The translations under genes and the position numbers were made by a program. The notes beneath the pieces are model-generated. The model saw only the letters and a program-made list of their open reading frames with translations, was not told the DNA's origin and did no database searches. From assembly GCA_017619635.1 (NCBI GenBank), contig JAFZRZ010000073.1, positions 1-42,688 on the forward strand: 42,688 bases of DNA. Direction: 5' to 3'. This stretch comes from Lachnospiraceae bacterium. GTDB lineage: Bacteria > Bacillota > Clostridia > Lachnospirales > Lachnospiraceae. Shown one piece after another: positions 25,585 to 33,145 of the stretch; position 1 is the stretch's first letter, and each line of letters begins with the position of its first letter.

Positions 25585-25810
25585 CTTAAAATGCTCCCTA
25601 TAGGAATAGTAACATTATTATATCACACTGTATCCATCTTTTGTATCGACCGCCATGTCAAAAGACCGTTATACATCTTAATTCACCAAAACATCAACTC
25701 AACTTAAAAGAAAATCAAACAGATCAATGATCAAAATCCCCTATATCTTAAATATCCGCAATGGCTCACTCGAATTTTTCCAAAGTCTTTTGTTATTTTC
25801 CGGTCTTTCA

Positions 25811-26158
25811 TCAGTTAAATGCCACTGTAAAGAGAGCATCTGCGATCAGCAGGCCCTCCTCGTTTTTAAGTTCCACAAAATAAGTACCAAGTCTTTTGCC
25901 TGCTTTTCTCTCACTTATGGATGCAAAGAGTCTCTTATCAAGTACAGCCGGGCGGTAATAATGTATGTTTGAATCCGCTGCGGCACCTGTCCTTCCTGTA
26001 AAAGTCACATATCTTCCTATGATGTCATCACATACATAGAAAAGTATGCCTCCGTGTACAAAGCCGTTTACGTTCGCATACTGTGCTGAGGGCATAAATG
26101 AGATCACAAAAGGCTGAGTGCTCTCCTGTCTTATATCAAAAATATTCGGTACTTCCAT
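25811..26158 (-). CDS. PaaI-family hotdog thioesterase
   Basis: 115 residues, usual length for a single hotdog domain. ANVNGFVHGGILFYVCDDIIG (about 28-48) is the central-helix motif, with HGG followed by Asp in CDD as the likely catalytic acid. The ADSNIHYYRPA strand is conserved. It hydrolyses acyl-CoA thioesters of unknown chain type. It stands alone. A TATAAT on the minus strand near 26190 may be its promoter. Confidence 0.85.
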   Translation of the reverse strand: MEVPNIFDIRQESTQPFVISFMPSAQYANVNGFVHGGILFYVCDDIIGRYVTFTGRTGAAADSNIHYYRPAVLDKRLFASISERKAGKRLGTYFVELKNEEGLLIADALFTVAFN

Positions 26159-26336
26159 TTCAAACCTCTTTCTTTGCTAAACATTTTGACCATTATAACA
26201 GAAAAAAACTTCGCCAGACAGACTGTTTATCATAACTTTTCTTCTTAGTGACCCGACAAAAGAAAGCAGGTATGGTAAAAGTATTTTTTTGTGATATAAT
26301 CCTATGAGACTAATTTCAACAAGAGGGAAAAAAGGA

Positions 26337-27329
26337 ATGAAAAGAAAATTTTTGACAGCTTTATTAACAGTAACACTGGCACTTACCATGTGTGCATGTG
26401 ACGATGAGTACTACGAATATGAGGACGATTCATCATACGGATCATATGATGAAGGCTCATACGGGGACGAAACATCTGAGTATCCTGACAGTTCATACGA
26501 TGAGTCTTATGACTCATCTTTTGGAGCATTCTCAAAGGACTATCCCTTTGACACCAGTTTGGGAAGTGCAAAAGAGTTAGAAGGAAATATCGCCATCATC
26601 TCTGTTTTTGTTAACGATGCCGCAACATGCTGGGATTTTGAAAACAGCGCGGATCAGGAGATGGAGAGCCTCATCTATAATGATCTTAAGATAGCAACGG
26701 AATATCTCGAAGGAGTCGCTAAAGACTACGGCAGGGATATGGATATGATGTATGACTGGGGTGAGCATCCGGAGCTTGCATACGAAATAACTCTGAACGA
26801 AGATTACTGCGCATGGAGAAACGATGACACCAATTTTGAAGATCTTGATTTTAAGATCTGGGAGCTCGTGGATCAGGAAGTACCCACAGCTGAAGTACTT
26901 CAAAAGACAAACTGCTCACAGGCAGTATACATGCTCTATTTCAACACACCTTCATCAAACACTGTAACAAGCTGTACCAGAAACTACTATGAAGGCATGC
27001 CCTATCCTTACGAGATGTGCTACATGTTCATGAACTGTGAAGGATATAAGGAGCCGCCCGCATGTTTTGCTCATGAGATCCTCCACACCTTCGGTGCAGT
27101 CGATCTTTACATGGCAACAGAATATGACGGTATGACTCAGGACTATGTCGATTATGCGGCAAACGCCAGGACAAATGACATCATGAGAGTATGTGAGGAT
27201 CCAAAGACCGGTGTTTACGTATATGACTCGATCAAAAACGACGTGACCGAGATAACAGCATACTATGTCGGACTTACAGACCATTCTAAAGAAGTTGATG
27301 AGTGGGGACTCGGAAGAAGCCAGCACTGA
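26337..27329 (+). CDS. Metzincin-like lipoprotein metalloprotease, copy 1
   Basis: The start is the ATG at 26337 with GAGGG nine bases upstream; product 330 residues. A signal peptide ends in a Cys (TMCAC, lipid Cys near 19-21). A Tyr/Asp/Glu/Ser linker follows to about residue 70. HEILHTFGAVDLY (246-258) gives a zinc site HExxHxxGxxD as in snapalysin-like metzincins, and NDIM (280-283) is placed as a Met-turn. The catalytic Glu is present. It shares the core, the Tyr-rich linker and the ITAYYxGLTD...EWGL tail with the protein at 33146-34144. Substrate unknown. TATAAT near 26294 and a terminator at 27355 frame it. Confidence 0.8.
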   Translation: MKRKFLTALLTVTLALTMCACDDEYYEYEDDSSYGSYDEGSYGDETSEYPDSSYDESYDSSFGAFSKDYPFDTSLGSAKELEGNIAIISVFVNDAATCWDFENSADQEMESLIYNDLKIATEYLEGVAKDYGRDMDMMYDWGEHPELAYEITLNEDYCAWRNDDTNFEDLDFKIWELVDQEVPTAEVLQKTNCSQAVYMLYFNTPSSNTVTSCTRNYYEGMPYPYEMCYMFMNCEGYKEPPACFAHEILHTFGAVDLYMATEYDGMTQDYVDYAANARTNDIMRVCEDPKTGVYVYDSIKNDVTEITAYYVGLTDHSKEVDEWGLGRSQH

Positions 27330-27354
27330 TAGATAAATAAGATTTTCATTATAA

Positions 27355-27398
27355 AAGATGTCTGTATCTTCTTATGAAGCTTACAGGCATCTTTTTTT
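27355..27398 (+). terminator. Terminator of metalloprotease copy 1
   Basis: A 12-bp stem (AAGATGTCTGTA/TACAGGCATCTT, one G-U) with a T7 tail lies 25 bases past the stop. Confidence 0.8.
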
Positions 27399-27405
27399 GT
27401 CTTCT

Positions 27406-27957
27406 TTATCTGTTATATCCGTCCATATATCCAAGGATCGGCTCATCACTCCAGACATGTGCTTCTATATATCTCTCCGGGCCGTATCTTCCGTCATCGT
27501 TCCAGACCTGCGGCATTTTGTATCTTTCAATGAGTTTAAGTATCTCATCATAAAAATACACTTTCTTTCTGTACTCTTTGCCATCATCCACCTTATCGCT
27601 GAAAGTCGGCATTGAATCACCGTATGTGAATGAGACGCTCTTAAGATCAAACTCTTCTACCGGGATCTTTATATAATCACTCTGCTCATACCACGAACTC
27701 AGCCACGGGCTTTCTCCGAGGACCATGTAATGCGGGGATGGGATATTTATCACTCCTCCCTTTTTTGCAAACTCCTCTTTGAGTATGGCTTCACATCTTA
27801 GTCTGTTTTCGATATACCGGTCGTCTCTTTTTGCACAAAAGGAGTCAGGTCGCTCATCTTTTATCCTCATAAGGATATCTTCTGCCTCCTTTGAAGGCAG
27901 TGCGGATATGCTTTTAAACGGTCCTGTTCTTTTGTCAAAGTAATGATACAGATACAT
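27406..27957 (-). CDS. Hypothetical protein of about 183 residues
   Basis: The supported start is the ATG at 27957, with AGGGGAA upstream. The protein is charged and soluble, with no signal or membrane segment. YLYHYFDKRTGPFKSISALP at the N terminus and a C-terminal PQVWNDDGRYGPERYIEAHVWSDEPI are distinctive; I recall similar uncharacterised proteins in Lachnospiraceae but no named domain. The gene lies directly downstream of one copy of a ~125-bp repeated element, which occupies its upstream region. Confidence 0.65.
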   Translation of the reverse strand: MYLYHYFDKRTGPFKSISALPSKEAEDILMRIKDERPDSFCAKRDDRYIENRLRCEAILKEEFAKKGGVINIPSPHYMVLGESPWLSSWYEQSDYIKIPVEEFDLKSVSFTYGDSMPTFSDKVDDGKEYRKKVYFYDEILKLIERYKMPQVWNDDGRYGPERYIEAHVWSDEPILGYMDGYNR

Positions 27958-27984
27958 GCTTTCCCCTAAAAGATTCGTTTCATT

Positions 27985-28110
27985 ATGACACATATGTCAT
28001 GTGCGTTAAAGCCTTTGTTTATAAGGCTTTCCGTTTTTTAGGATCTTTAGTCAGATGGTTAAAATATATAAAAATATGTCAAAAAAGCCGTTTTGACCAA
28101 AGCGGTCATT
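27985..28110 (-). repeat. ~125-bp intergenic element, copy A
   Basis: The element is bounded by TGACCAAAGCGGTCA next to the GrpB stop and TGACACATATGTCA near the downstream gene. Inside is a hairpin AAAGCCT...AAGGCTTT. A second copy of the same layout and length is at 31505-31629. It fills the gap upstream of the hypothetical gene. Confidence 0.65.
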
Positions 28111-28660
28111 ATGTCTTTCCGGCCTCTGATTCTTTCCAGATACGTGCTCTTTTGAGCATATCTGTGATAAAATCTCTCTTTCCCTCTATATATGATTCCC
28201 TGTCCTGAGGATACTTTTCACACAGGTCCTTTTTAAGCTCCCCGTACTGAACAGCATCCTCTTTGTGGGTGTTCATGTAATCTCTGAAGTTTATATAGTT
28301 ATTCCATGCGTCGGAATCACTTATGACCACATGTATGAAATGAGTGACTATGCCGTTATCAAGATCACCAGATCGGTAAAGCTGCTGTCCCGGCACATCC
28401 TCTTTACGGTATACGATGCCGTTTTTTGAAAGGAGCTCATCATGTTTTCTTATATCTTCAAATGATCTTACACCAACAGCTATATCGATTATGGGCTTTG
28501 CACATATCCATCTGATCGATGTGCTGCCCACATGCTCGACTCCCGTTATATCATCACCCAGAAGTGCTCTTATCTTTTCGCAGGTCTTTTTGCCTTCCTC
28601 ATCCCACTCATCCTGATGTGGTTCAAGTAAGACCGTTCCTCTTTTAAGTCCGATAGACAT
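28109..28660 (-). CDS. GrpB (UPF0157) family nucleotidyltransferase-fold protein
   Basis: 183 residues. GVEHVGSTSIRWICAKPIIDIAVGV (about 40-64) is the family hallmark: GSTS-x(9)-D is the nucleotidyltransferase-like core. Members are predicted transferases, sometimes fused to dephospho-CoA kinase, with undefined substrate. AAGGAAAAC precedes the ATG. It is 16 bases after the SPOR lipoprotein gene and probably last in an arsC-lipoprotein-grpB operon. Confidence 0.85.
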   Translation of the reverse strand: MSIGLKRGTVLLEPHQDEWDEEGKKTCEKIRALLGDDITGVEHVGSTSIRWICAKPIIDIAVGVRSFEDIRKHDELLSKNGIVYRKEDVPGQQLYRSGDLDNGIVTHFIHVVISDSDAWNNYINFRDYMNTHKEDAVQYGELKKDLCEKYPQDRESYIEGKRDFITDMLKRARIWKESEAGKT

Positions 28661-28676
28661 ATGTGTTTTCCTTTTA

Positions 28677-30350
28677 TCAATCCCACCAGAAAGATCCGTA
28701 GTATTTATCTATATGGCTGTCTGTAATGCTTATCTCGAATACTCCTATAAGAGCAGGCCCATTCTCCATGTATTTATCCGTATCGTTTTGTGAATACTCA
28801 TAGTTTCTCTTAAACCAGTCATATACGGTATCACCCTTCTGATAATTACCAAACACTGAGGTGTCACAGCTCTTATCAAACACGGTGTTTTTGTCTATGT
28901 AAAGATCCTTGGTGTATTCCGAATCGCTTCCCATGGCAGGATCCGTTATGCTAAGACCGTTTAAAACGATCATGTCATCCTCGACTTTAACATCATCTAA
29001 ACTGTATATCGTGTAATATACCCTGTTTAAAAGTCTGTCTCCTGTATATTTGATATATGCATCCTTATAACCTGCTTCCTTAACCCTGTCTAAAAGGACC
29101 TGGGCTTCCTCTTCGGATTCACATCTTCCTGCTGATACACAGTAATAGGGTTTTGAGTTCATCTCACTCCATTCGCTTGAAAGAAGTGTCAGTGCCTCAA
29201 ATCCGCTCTCTTCAAGCTCCTCCCTGCTCTTTGCTGCCGCATCTTGATCGGTGGATGCAGATACCCATACGCCATAGAAACCTGACCAGGTATCGGACTC
29301 CTCATAATAAAAGGCATTTGAAACATAGTTCTCATCATAGCCTGCCGCCACGATATCATCATAGGTGAGGGTAGGAACGTTGTAGATAGAATTCACTCTA
29401 TTCGGTCTGTACTGCTCCAGCATGACAGTATGGTCTGTATTAAAGATATCGATGCTGCATACATTGTCGGGTTCGGGTTCCAGCATCAAAAGATACCCTC
29501 TCTGCCTTGTTGTGAATGCAAAGCTCTCAGGCATCCCGCCATAACCCAGTACCGTGTACTCGCATACCGTCTTTCCTTCATCCTGAGTTAATCTGCCTCC
29601 GGCCAAAAACACCTCATTTGCTACGTTCTTTTTATAGATGAGCACGTTGTCGTTTGGCAGGAATTCAACATAGTAGGGATCGCCCGCATTGTCTATCTGT
29701 TTGAATATGCCCTCTCTGTCACCCAAACTGTAAAACATTTCGCTGTGGGAGCTGTCATTCATCGGAAATACGCTGACCACTCTCTCATCTCTTACATAGT
29801 GAGTGACAGAATCTGAACTTATCCAGTCTATGCCGTCTTCTGTTATCTTTAATGTCACCTTTTCGGGAGCGCCCCAGTACTTGCTTAGGTTTGACATCAC
29901 GGAAAAACAAAGTGTGTTATATTCACACTCATCGGTATTGGGATCGGTGGCAGCCTCCTCCGTATAGGGGAAGAATTCAACTGCCCAGAATGAATATGCC
30001 TCAAGCTCGCCTGTCACATCATAGACAGACCCCTCTCCCGCATATGCATAGAGATTGTTTCCAAAACGCACGATCTCAAGAAGATCATATACATCGTCAT
30101 TGTATTTATGACTGTACTTCCCGCATACTCTCTCACAGAAAGGTTCCTCGACCCACTCCAGTTCGGGAGGTGTATCAACTTCCGTTACCTTTGTCTTGGT
30201 CTCTTTCTTCTTTTCTTCTTTTACTTCTTTTTTCTCAGTCTGAGTTTTGATCTCTTCCTGTTCTTTGTTTCCACAGCCTGTAAACGACAGCGTCAATATG
30301 GCAACAATAAGCAGTGTCATAAATCTTATCTTTTTGGTTCTCATTTTCAT
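28677..30350 (-). CDS. Large lipoprotein with a SPOR-like domain
   Basis: 557 residues. The signal ends at LSFTGC (lipid Cys about 26), then a Lys/Glu/Thr-rich linker (about 30-60). Residues about 65-340 are an uncharacterised region rich in Tyr and Asp. Residues about 370-445 look like a SPOR domain (GFYGVWVSASTDQDAAAKSREELEESGF, then YYCVSAGRCESEEEAQVLLDRVKEAGY), which in other proteins binds denuded peptidoglycan glycan. The C-terminal 110 residues end in YYGSFWWD. Two closely spaced ATGs (30350, 30344) share an AAGGA site. A surface sensor or cell-wall-linked role is inferred. Confidence 0.7.
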   Translation of the reverse strand: MKMRTKKIRFMTLLIVAILTLSFTGCGNKEQEEIKTQTEKKEVKEEKKKETKTKVTEVDTPPELEWVEEPFCERVCGKYSHKYNDDVYDLLEIVRFGNNLYAYAGEGSVYDVTGELEAYSFWAVEFFPYTEEAATDPNTDECEYNTLCFSVMSNLSKYWGAPEKVTLKITEDGIDWISSDSVTHYVRDERVVSVFPMNDSSHSEMFYSLGDREGIFKQIDNAGDPYYVEFLPNDNVLIYKKNVANEVFLAGGRLTQDEGKTVCEYTVLGYGGMPESFAFTTRQRGYLLMLEPEPDNVCSIDIFNTDHTVMLEQYRPNRVNSIYNVPTLTYDDIVAAGYDENYVSNAFYYEESDTWSGFYGVWVSASTDQDAAAKSREELEESGFEALTLLSSEWSEMNSKPYYCVSAGRCESEEEAQVLLDRVKEAGYKDAYIKYTGDRLLNRVYYTIYSLDDVKVEDDMIVLNGLSITDPAMGSDSEYTKDLYIDKNTVFDKSCDTSVFGNYQKGDTVYDWFKRNYEYSQNDTDKYMENGPALIGVFEISITDSHIDKYYGSFWWD

Positions 30351-30360
30351 TCCATCCTTT

Positions 30361-30702
30361 TTATTCCCATTTCTTCCATACGTCCGGCTGATATCCCACA
30401 GTGGACTGTTTCCCGTTCCTTACAACGGGAGTCTTTATAACCTGCTGGTTTTCTAAGATCTTTGAAACCTTATCCTCAGATGCTATGTATTTGATCAGTG
30501 CAAGAGCATCCTTATCCCTGCAGTTTTGATCCAAAAGGTTCTCAATACCTCCGTTTGCCTGAGCGACTGCAGTAAACTCGCCCTTGCTCATTCCTTTCTC
30601 ATTCATGTCTATGTACTGATACTTTATCCCGCGCTCTTTGAAAAAACGCTCGGCTTTCTTTGTATCATTGCATTTCTTGCTTCCGAAGATCTGGATATTC
30701 AT
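30361..30702 (-). CDS. ArsC/Spx-family thioredoxin-fold protein
   Basis: 113 residues. GSKKCNDTKKAERFFKERGI (about 7-26) carries a single active Cys in a CxxT arrangement, as in ArsC-like YffB/YusI proteins rather than CxxC Spx. KTPVVRNGKQSTVGYQPDVW (about 90-109) is the conserved C-terminal cis-Pro region. It likely works as a glutathione-independent thiol or arsenate reductase-like protein; actual substrate unknown. It starts the operon with the SPOR lipoprotein (10-base gap). GGGAG precedes the ATG. Confidence 0.85.
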   Translation of the reverse strand: MNIQIFGSKKCNDTKKAERFFKERGIKYQYIDMNEKGMSKGEFTAVAQANGGIENLLDQNCRDKDALALIKYIASEDKVSKILENQQVIKTPVVRNGKQSTVGYQPDVWKKWE

Positions 30703-30738
30703 CTGTTCACTCCCTGTTTCTTCTTTATATAAGATATT

Positions 30739-30768
30739 TTAACATCTGTATGTGTTCTTTACTATATA
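30739..30768 (+). promoter_or_regulatory. Possible plus-strand promoter before the 33-bp repeat array
   Basis: TTAACA (30739-30744, 5 of 6) and TATATA (30763-30768, 4 of 6) are 18 bases apart. Together with the hairpin at 30906-30932 it would frame a ~160-nt transcript over the three repeats. Confidence 0.3.
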
Positions 30769-30811
30769 TATGTTGTTAAGCGCGGGAAGATGAAGACTAT
30801 GTGTGTTTGCA

Positions 30812-30889
30812 ATTATGTAAACCATATGTGAATCGTATGATGCTATTATGTAAACCTAATCTTTGGAGCATTATTAAATTATGTAAACC
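30812..30889 (+). repeat. Triple direct repeat at an exact 33-bp period
   Basis: ATTATGTAAACC occurs at 30812, 30845 and 30878. The 21 bases between copies are not conserved. The exact phasing suggests protein binding on one face about every three helical turns, or three unit copies in a transcript. Confidence 0.75.
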
Positions 30890-30905
30890 TATAGAGATAA
30901 AGAAC

Positions 30906-30932
30906 AAGCCGGGTTTGTTATCCCGGCTTTTA
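30906..30932. terminator. Hairpin terminator, best on the plus strand
   Basis: AAGCCGGG pairs with CCCGGCTT (8 bp). On the plus strand it is followed by TTTATCATCTTT. On the minus strand it lies just past the stop at 30933 with GTTCTTT after it, so it may serve both directions. Confidence 0.6.
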
Positions 30933-31292
30933 TCATCTTTCTTCATATTTAAACACTATAACAGGGAAAGACATCCATATCCCGCTGTTATCAGTCCTGT
31001 AGAGTCTTATCCCTATGGGCCGCGTATACAGATCTATCGTTTCATCATCTGTAAGATCGGGCAGTTTACTGTCCGAGTCCACGTAGCAGAAATGCTTTGA
31101 GGCTCTCCCGCTGTACTGATAGGGATAAACATGATCATCAAACATCATTATGTCTTCGTTATATGTATTGCTACGTAAATGGAAATAATTAAATGTCCTT
31201 ACCCTTGGAACAAAAAGCATCACAGCCGTTATAAGGCAAAGGATCATAATCAGTCCAAGTAAGATCAGGATTATCCTCTTAAATCTCTTCAT
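30933..31292 (-). CDS. Single-pass membrane protein, unknown function
   Basis: The ATG at 31292 overlaps the upstream stop as ATGA. The product is 119 residues: a basic N terminus, a membrane segment (about 6-28, IILILLGLIMILCLITAVMLF), then about 90 outside residues including YLYTRP-like and IWMSFPVIVFKYEER strands. No domain is recognised. Coupled translation with the 61-residue protein upstream suggests the two act together. Confidence 0.65.
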   Translation of the reverse strand: MKRFKRIILILLGLIMILCLITAVMLFVPRVRTFNYFHLRSNTYNEDIMMFDDHVYPYQYSGRASKHFCYVDSDSKLPDLTDDETIDLYTRPIGIRLYRTDNSGIWMSFPVIVFKYEER

Positions 31293-31474
31293 GAACAATT
31301 AACACTGATATTAACAGGTTCCTCCACATAATCTTTGTTTTCGTTTATATGATCGTCATAAACCTTTTTGACATCCTCTCTGTCAAAGTTTTTGAAGATC
31401 TTATAGAGAGCTTCCAGGCTCATTCCCGATTCGCACATCTGCTTAACCGCATTTGTATCTCTCTCGTTTAACAT
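31289..31474 (-). CDS. Small helical protein of 61 residues
   Basis: The ATG at 31474 has AGGAG nine bases upstream; the longer frame starts at GTG without a better site. MLNERDTNAVKQMCESGMSLEALYKIFKNFDREDVKKVYDD is amphipathic and could be a helix-turn-helix-like bundle. No family is recognised. It lies just downstream of one copy of the ~125-bp element and overlaps a membrane protein gene by four bases. Confidence 0.65.
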   Translation of the reverse strand: MLNERDTNAVKQMCESGMSLEALYKIFKNFDREDVKKVYDDHINENKDYVEEPVNISVNCS

Positions 31475-31504
31475 AAGTTTCACTCCTGTATCGCATTTTT
31501 AAAC

Positions 31505-31629
31505 ATGACACGTCTGTCACGTCGTAAAGCCCTGTATTTACAGGCTTTTTAAGGATCCGCAGGTTCTTAACTCCTGTCAGATTTTGGCCAATAATCCTTA
31601 AAAACAGCATTTTGACCATATTGGTCATT
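31505..31629 (-). repeat. ~125-bp intergenic element, copy B
   Basis: Same layout as copy A: TGACCATATTGGTCA at one end, a hairpin TAAAGCCCTGTATTTACAGGCTTT, and TGACACGTCTGTCA at the other. The two ends and the AAAGCC hairpin are conserved while the middle differs. It occupies the upstream region of the 61-residue gene. Confidence 0.65.
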
Positions 31630-31648
31630 TAGTATTTTTTATGGTTTT

Positions 31649-32338
31649 TTACAGTTCCATTATACATCCGTTTTTAAAAAAATATATATTCTCACGCTTG
31701 TATCCATACTTTGAACCTTCGATGCTTATATGGGGTTCAAAGGTAAAGAATGCCACATCTTTAAGCTTTGTGTTGTTTCCTTTTTCTATATAAATGCGAT
31801 CATCTTTTCTTCTTACGATGCTGTGTCCGAGGTTTCCCATGAAATCCAGATTGATATAACCGTTATCCCTTATAAACTCATTCATATGAAAATACAGCTG
31901 TTCAAAAGTGGTATCGGGTGTAACAAAGCTTTTCATCTCATCATGGAGTCTTTCTTCCATGAGCACGCCCTTTTTCCACTCTTCATTTGTGATATCCTTA
32001 TAATTTTGAACCACTTTGGAGTTTTCAATGATGATCGTTCTTGCATAGTCTCCCCAGGTATCTTTTGACTGGGGGCTCAGATCTATGGTTATGATATCGT
32101 TTTTACTTATCATACGGTCTGAGGTCACATACTCTCTTCCGGATACGGATTCAGTTGTCTCATCTCCCGAAAAGACAAAGGCTCCGACATCCCAGTACCA
32201 GAAAGAATCCGCACCTAGTGATAACATCTTCTCCTCACAGAGTCTTCTTACCTCAATAAGAGACATACCCGGCCTTATCTCATTCTTTATGTAAACTATA
32301 GTGTCTTTTGCGATCTTTTGAACTTCCCTGTAATCCAT
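31649..32338 (-). CDS. M24-family metallopeptidase-like protein
   Basis: 229 residues with the pita-bread fold order: ITIDLSPQSKDTWGDYARTI (metal Asp pair about 85 and 96), NLGHSI (metal His), FTFEPHISIEG (metal Glu) and RENIYFF (last Glu). All five metal positions of methionine and Xaa-Pro aminopeptidases seem kept. It lacks the N-terminal creatinase domain, so it is short for Xaa-Pro enzymes and looks like a specialised aminopeptidase paralogue. GGGAGGA precedes the ATG. An ATTATGTAAACC copy lies between the upstream stop and this site. Confidence 0.8.
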   Translation of the reverse strand: MDYREVQKIAKDTIVYIKNEIRPGMSLIEVRRLCEEKMLSLGADSFWYWDVGAFVFSGDETTESVSGREYVTSDRMISKNDIITIDLSPQSKDTWGDYARTIIIENSKVVQNYKDITNEEWKKGVLMEERLHDEMKSFVTPDTTFEQLYFHMNEFIRDNGYINLDFMGNLGHSIVRRKDDRIYIEKGNNTKLKDVAFFTFEPHISIEGSKYGYKRENIYFFKNGCIMEL

Positions 32339-32353
32339 CTTTTATTTCCTCCC

Positions 32354-32365
32354 TCATCGGTTTAC
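32354..32365 (-). repeat. Isolated ATTATGTAAACC copy on the minus strand
   Basis: It matches all 12 bases of the 33-bp-period repeat at 30812-30889. It sits just before the ribosome site of the M24 gene and five bases after the stop of the DUF3267 gene. Confidence 0.55.
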
Positions 32366-32369
32366 ATAA

Positions 32370-33002
32370 TCATTCTATCCGATCGATGTAAAAGGATCTT
32401 AAAAGGCCGTGATTAAAGACCATTTTTCCCTTCGGTACATCCTTTAAAACATGATATACATTGGCAACATCCCCTATTGACATTACAGTCATCATCCAAA
32501 ACAGGATCGCTGTTGCCACATCATAAGGCATAGGGATCACATGCGGGATCAAAAGCCAGATGATAAAAGGGATTATCCCGAGAATGAACATGGGAGCAAG
32601 ACAAAGCAGAATGAATCTGTTTCTGTCGATCGCCTCCTCGCAGTATACAAAGTATGCACCCTGCTCGTTTGACTTCCATATCTCTTTTACACGATCCGCC
32701 GGATAAAAGCAGGCATGTATGACCTCGTGAGCAAGAGTCAGTATCTTTTCCGATATGATGAGTGCAAAAAAGGCTGCGATAAGGTGGATGTTCATCGTCA
32801 GATGATAATCCACATTTTTTATCTTAAAATATGTAAGCAGTATCATCACAACGATCAGAGGCAGCATCATAAGAAAGCCTCTGACCATCTCCGATCTTAA
32901 GTCACTGACGATGCCGAATTCCGTGGCATTGTCAGGAATGCTTTCTCTTTTTATAAGCTGCTCATCAGATACATAGTTTCCTTTGAAATATATGTTGCGC
33001 AT
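32370..33002 (-). CDS. DUF3267 membrane protein with a HExxH motif
   Basis: The ATG at 33002 has GGGGGAG upstream; product 210 residues. Three or four membrane segments (about 45-65, 73-92, 125-150, 160-180) with AHEVIHACFYP (about 91-101) just after the second. HExxH next to a membrane segment suggests an intramembrane-type zinc protease, as in the DUF3267/putative zincin group. Short spacing to the M24 gene (31 bases) implies one transcript. Confidence 0.75.
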   Translation of the reverse strand: MRNIYFKGNYVSDEQLIKRESIPDNATEFGIVSDLRSEMVRGFLMMLPLIVVMILLTYFKIKNVDYHLTMNIHLIAAFFALIISEKILTLAHEVIHACFYPADRVKEIWKSNEQGAYFVYCEEAIDRNRFILLCLAPMFILGIIPFIIWLLIPHVIPMPYDVATAILFWMMTVMSIGDVANVYHVLKDVPKGKMVFNHGLLRSFYIDRIE

Positions 33003-33082
33003 TTTCTCCCCCTGCACCTTTATCCTTCTTTATCTTTACTTATCACTTCACTGATAATTATATTTTAAATCAGTGTTTTTTT

Positions 33083-33125
33083 CAAAAGAAAAGGACTCCC
33101 CAACCTCTATCAGGTCAAAGAGCCC
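33083..33125 (-). terminator. Terminator of metalloprotease copy 2
   Basis: A 14-bp stem rich in G-U pairs (GGGCTC.../...GAGTCC) with a GATAG loop and TTTTCTTTTG tail on the minus strand, 20 bases after the stop at 33146. Confidence 0.65.
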
Positions 33126-33145
33126 TCCCTGCTAATGTGTATATA

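Noticed and set aside
27358..27615. 85-codon plus-strand frame over the hypothetical gene
   Set aside because: It starts inside the terminator of metalloprotease copy 1 and is antisense to a better-supported gene.
30815..30886. ATG-TAA minimal start-stop frames within each ATTATGTAAACC
   Set aside because: Each repeat contains ATGTAA, but no ribosome site precedes any of them, so translation is unlikely.
30812..30889. CRISPR-like array
   Set aside because: The repeated part is only 12 bases with 21-base gaps and three copies; no leader or cas gene is present.
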